Below, piece after piece: positions 62,412 through 64,000 of a DNA stretch of 64,000 nt. Each line of letters starts with the position of its first letter. Position 1 is the stretch's first letter. The position numbers and the translations under genes were made by a program. The stretch is from Dietzia timorensis (GTDB lineage Bacteria; Actinomycetota; Actinomycetes; Mycobacteriales; Mycobacteriaceae), in NCBI RefSeq assembly GCF_001659785.1, contig NZ_CP015961.1, forward strand, positions 806,001 through 870,000, in the 5' to 3' direction. The notes under the pieces were generated by a model that was not told where the DNA came from, ran no database searches, and saw only the letters and a list, made by a program, of their open reading frames with translations.

Positions 62412-63595
62412 TGCCCCAGGACGCGTGGTCGCCGACCGCCAGGGAGCCCGGTGACCCGCTCGAGGTGCTCGTGCTCACCGGGTTTCTCGGCGCCGGCAAG
62501 ACCACACTGTTCAACTACCTGCTCTCCGGGCTCTCCGGGCTGCGGGTCGCGGCGGTAGTCAATGATTTCGGCGCGGTAGAGGTCGACGCGCTGTCGGTCG
62601 CGGGGCGGGTGGATTCGACGATCTCACTCGCCGGCGGCTGCATGTGTTGCGAGATCGATATCACCGAGATCGACACGGCACTTGCGGACCTCGCGGCCCC
62701 CGAGCACGGCCTCGACCTGGTCGTCATCGAGGCGTCGGGGCTGGCCGAGCCCGAGGTCCTCGCGACGCTCGTGCGCCGGCAGCCGCGTGACCTGATCTCC
62801 TACGGCGGGCTCGTCAACGTCGTCGACGGCGTGCACGTGCGCTCGACGATCGAGCGCCACCCACAGCTGGCCAGGCACCTGTCGATTTCGGATCTTCTGG
62901 TGCTGACCAAGACCGATCTGCTCGACGCGGACGCATACGCAGAGGTCCGCGAGTTCCTGCGCGGACAGGCCCCGCGCACGCCGCTCACAAGTGCGGTACG
63001 CGGGCACGTCGACATGCGCCTTCTGTTCGGCGCCGGCACGCAGGGCGGCGCAGCCCGGGGGAGCGTGGACCACCCGGGTGATGGACACGGCGCACACGAA
63101 CACGAACACGAACACGGACACATCCACGATGCGTACTCCTCGTGCGTCCTCGCCCCAGAGCGGCCGCTTCACCCGCGCCGATTCCTGCATGCAGTCTCCG
63201 CACTGCCCGATGGCGTCTTCCGCGTGAAGGGCACGATCGTCCTCGCCGCCGAAGACGGCCGCTGGACCTACGAGATGAGCAAAGTCGGCGACATGCTCGA
63301 TGTGCGTTCCCGGGGACGAAGCGAGGCGGGCGATTCCACGCAGGTCGTCGTCATCGGAATCGATCTGCCAGGGGACACAGAGGGCTCCTTCGACGCTGCG
63401 CAACTGGGCCCGACCGAACACGTCCGCCACGAGGACTCGCTCGTGCTGGAGCCCTACCTCGTCGCACCGGAGTCCGCGACGGACACCGAGGGGTGGATTT
63501 ACGACGACGATCGCGCCACCCCCGTCACCGGAGCAGCGACGATGCTTTCTGATCCCGAGGACCCGGACTCTCAGGATCCCGCAAACACCCCCTGA
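62411..63595 (+). CDS. COG0523 (CobW/YeiR-type) GTPase, putative metal chaperone
   Basis: 394 residues from GTG 62411, which shares one base with the previous TAG and has GGGA seven bases upstream; GTG 62399 is also in frame. Walker A GFLGAGKTT is at residues 24-32, the metal motif CxCC in AGGCMCCEID, and the guanine motif TKTD in LVLTKTDLL. A histidine-rich stretch HGAHEHEHEHGHIHD (about 222-236) should bind zinc or another metal. The CobW C-terminal domain follows (RFLHAVSALPDGVFRVKG). The protein likely delivers metal to an enzyme; the client is unknown. It is coupled to the enoyl-CoA hydratase gene. Confidence 0.88.
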   Translation: MPQDAWSPTAREPGDPLEVLVLTGFLGAGKTTLFNYLLSGLSGLRVAAVVNDFGAVEVDALSVAGRVDSTISLAGGCMCCEIDITEIDTALADLAAPEHGLDLVVIEASGLAEPEVLATLVRRQPRDLISYGGLVNVVDGVHVRSTIERHPQLARHLSISDLLVLTKTDLLDADAYAEVREFLRGQAPRTPLTSAVRGHVDMRLLFGAGTQGGAARGSVDHPGDGHGAHEHEHEHGHIHDAYSSCVLAPERPLHPRRFLHAVSALPDGVFRVKGTIVLAAEDGRWTYEMSKVGDMLDVRSRGRSEAGDSTQVVVIGIDLPGDTEGSFDAAQLGPTEHVRHEDSLVLEPYLVAPESATDTEGWIYDDDRATPVTGAATMLSDPEDPDSQDPANTP

Positions 63596-63714
63596 CTTAG
63601 GCAACGCTAAGCAATAAGCTGCGCTTTTGTTTCCGGATCTATCTATATGTGGGGGCATTATCGGAGTGGCATGAGGCAAACATAAGAAAAATTGCCACAC
63701 GTCAACCCGATGTT

Positions 63715-63743
63715 TTGTGCGGGGGTAGTCCTCCCCCTATAGT
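63715..63743 (+). promoter_or_regulatory. probable sigma-70-type promoter with symmetrical spacer
   Basis: TTGTGC (63715-63720), 17 bases, TATAGT (63738-63743). The spacer itself is GGGGG-TAGTCCT-CCCCC, an inverted repeat that could be an operator lying between the two boxes. It is about 75 bases upstream of the regulator-like gene at 63818. Confidence 0.5.
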
Positions 63744-63817
63744 GGGTACCGAAGGGCCTTCCGCCGGTGGTTGAAAATCTCGCCATCTCGGGTCGGAAGT
63801 GTTTCGAGGGAGTCGCA

Positions 63818-64000
63818 ATGAGTGATACGCGAACCGGCCTGTCCGCAGGCGCACGAGCCCGGAAGGATCGGGACCGCGCAGCCGTGCGGGCTGCTCTTGA
63901 AGACCTCCGGAAGAACACCGGGGTGTTGATCGTCTTCGGTGGCTACGTCACCGATAGCAAGGTGCTCCACCTCTGCGAGTCCATCGGATTCAGCTCTATC
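63818..64000 (+). CDS. start of a probable GAF/LuxR-type transcriptional regulator, cut by the window end
   Basis: 61 codons are visible from ATG 63818, with GAGGGAG upstream, and the frame is open to the end. The sequence has a basic helical start (ARARKDRDRAAVRAALEDLR) and then NTGVLIVFGGYVTDSKVLHL. This resembles the beginning of the GAF domain in LuxR-type regulators of mycolic-acid actinobacteria, which also have a short basic helix first. The C-terminal DNA-binding domain would lie outside the window. The assignment is tentative. Confidence 0.45.
   Translation, partial: MSDTRTGLSAGARARKDRDRAAVRAALEDLRKNTGVLIVFGGYVTDSKVLHLCESIGFSSI

Noticed and set aside
63108-63140. Tandem repeat of CACGAA units as a mobile or structural repeat
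   Set aside because: It encodes the His-Glu stretch of the COG0523 GTPase in frame, so protein function explains it.
1-64000. Prophage, insertion sequence, CRISPR array or integrated element near the tRNA genes
   Set aside because: No integrase, transposase, terminal inverted repeats or spaced direct repeats were seen, and the gene order around the tRNAs is ordinary chromosomal content.

Overview
The window is chromosomal DNA from a high-GC actinobacterium of the mycolic-acid group (Mycobacteriales/Corynebacteriales). The evidence is a six-gene mce operon with YrbE and Mce-associated proteins, a mycobacterial-type arabinosyltransferase (Emb), mycothiol synthase (mshD), an LmeA-like protein, otsA, thrE and GlnR. 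From memory, the order purD, purB, purC, ptrB, purS, purQ, purL, SCP, purF, purM, DUF3073, ygfZ, pabC, nitrobindin, sulfurtransferase, lmeA, glnR, mshD, pst/phoU, dus follows the Rv0772-Rv0823c stretch of Mycobacterium tuberculosis. The single emb gene and the otsA/thrE neighbourhood are more like corynebacteria or Dietzia. The genus cannot be fixed by eye. No phage, insertion sequence, CRISPR array or origin was seen.

Layout. 1-9325: end of a yrbE permease, mceABCDEF and two Mce-associated genes, chained by 4-bp (once 1-bp) start/stop overlaps: an envelope lipid importer. 9345-12867 (minus): thrE, a 70-residue acidic protein, otsA. 13104-15067: tRNA-Thr, a 90-residue unknown, a HIT hydrolase and about 0.9 kb without a convincing gene. 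15068-21799 (plus): tetR, purD, aminotransferase, acyl-CoA synthetase, purB. 21908-24018 (minus): a frameshifted DUF222/HNH gene and a membrane protein. 24160-28313 (plus): alpha/beta hydrolase, purC, ptrB. 28362-29162 (minus): a membrane protein and its XRE regulator, preceded by an unusual array of dyads. 29366-38295 (plus): DUF2334 gene, purSQ, a dehydrogenase-like protein, purL, SCP, purF, purM, ending in a strong hairpin.

38431-46936: DUF3073 on plus-strand-opposed DNA, ygfZ and pabC divergent, pabB, nitrobindin, a 32-residue membrane protein, sulfurtransferase and lmeA on minus, then glnR and mshD on plus. 46990-52199: pstSCAB facing phoU, with a long stem-loop before pstS, a 12-bp intercistronic hairpin after pstS and two terminators after pstB. 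52327-56564: dus (minus), fadD-type ligase (plus), Old Yellow Enzyme family protein (minus). 56675-58178: tRNA-Lys, tRNA-Glu, a GPP34 protein, tRNA-Asp and tRNA-Phe with a terminator. 58273-63595: emb, enoyl-CoA hydratase, COG0523 GTPase. 63818-end: start of a probable regulator.

Together the genes supply nearly all of de novo purine synthesis (purD, S, Q, L, M, C, B, F; purN, purE/K and purH lie elsewhere), folate precursor synthesis (pabB/pabC), phosphate uptake and envelope lipid and arabinan metabolism. A recurring feature is a TAGGAT/TAGGCT -10-like hexamer 6-8 bases before the purD, purC and purL start codons, which suggests leaderless transcripts.
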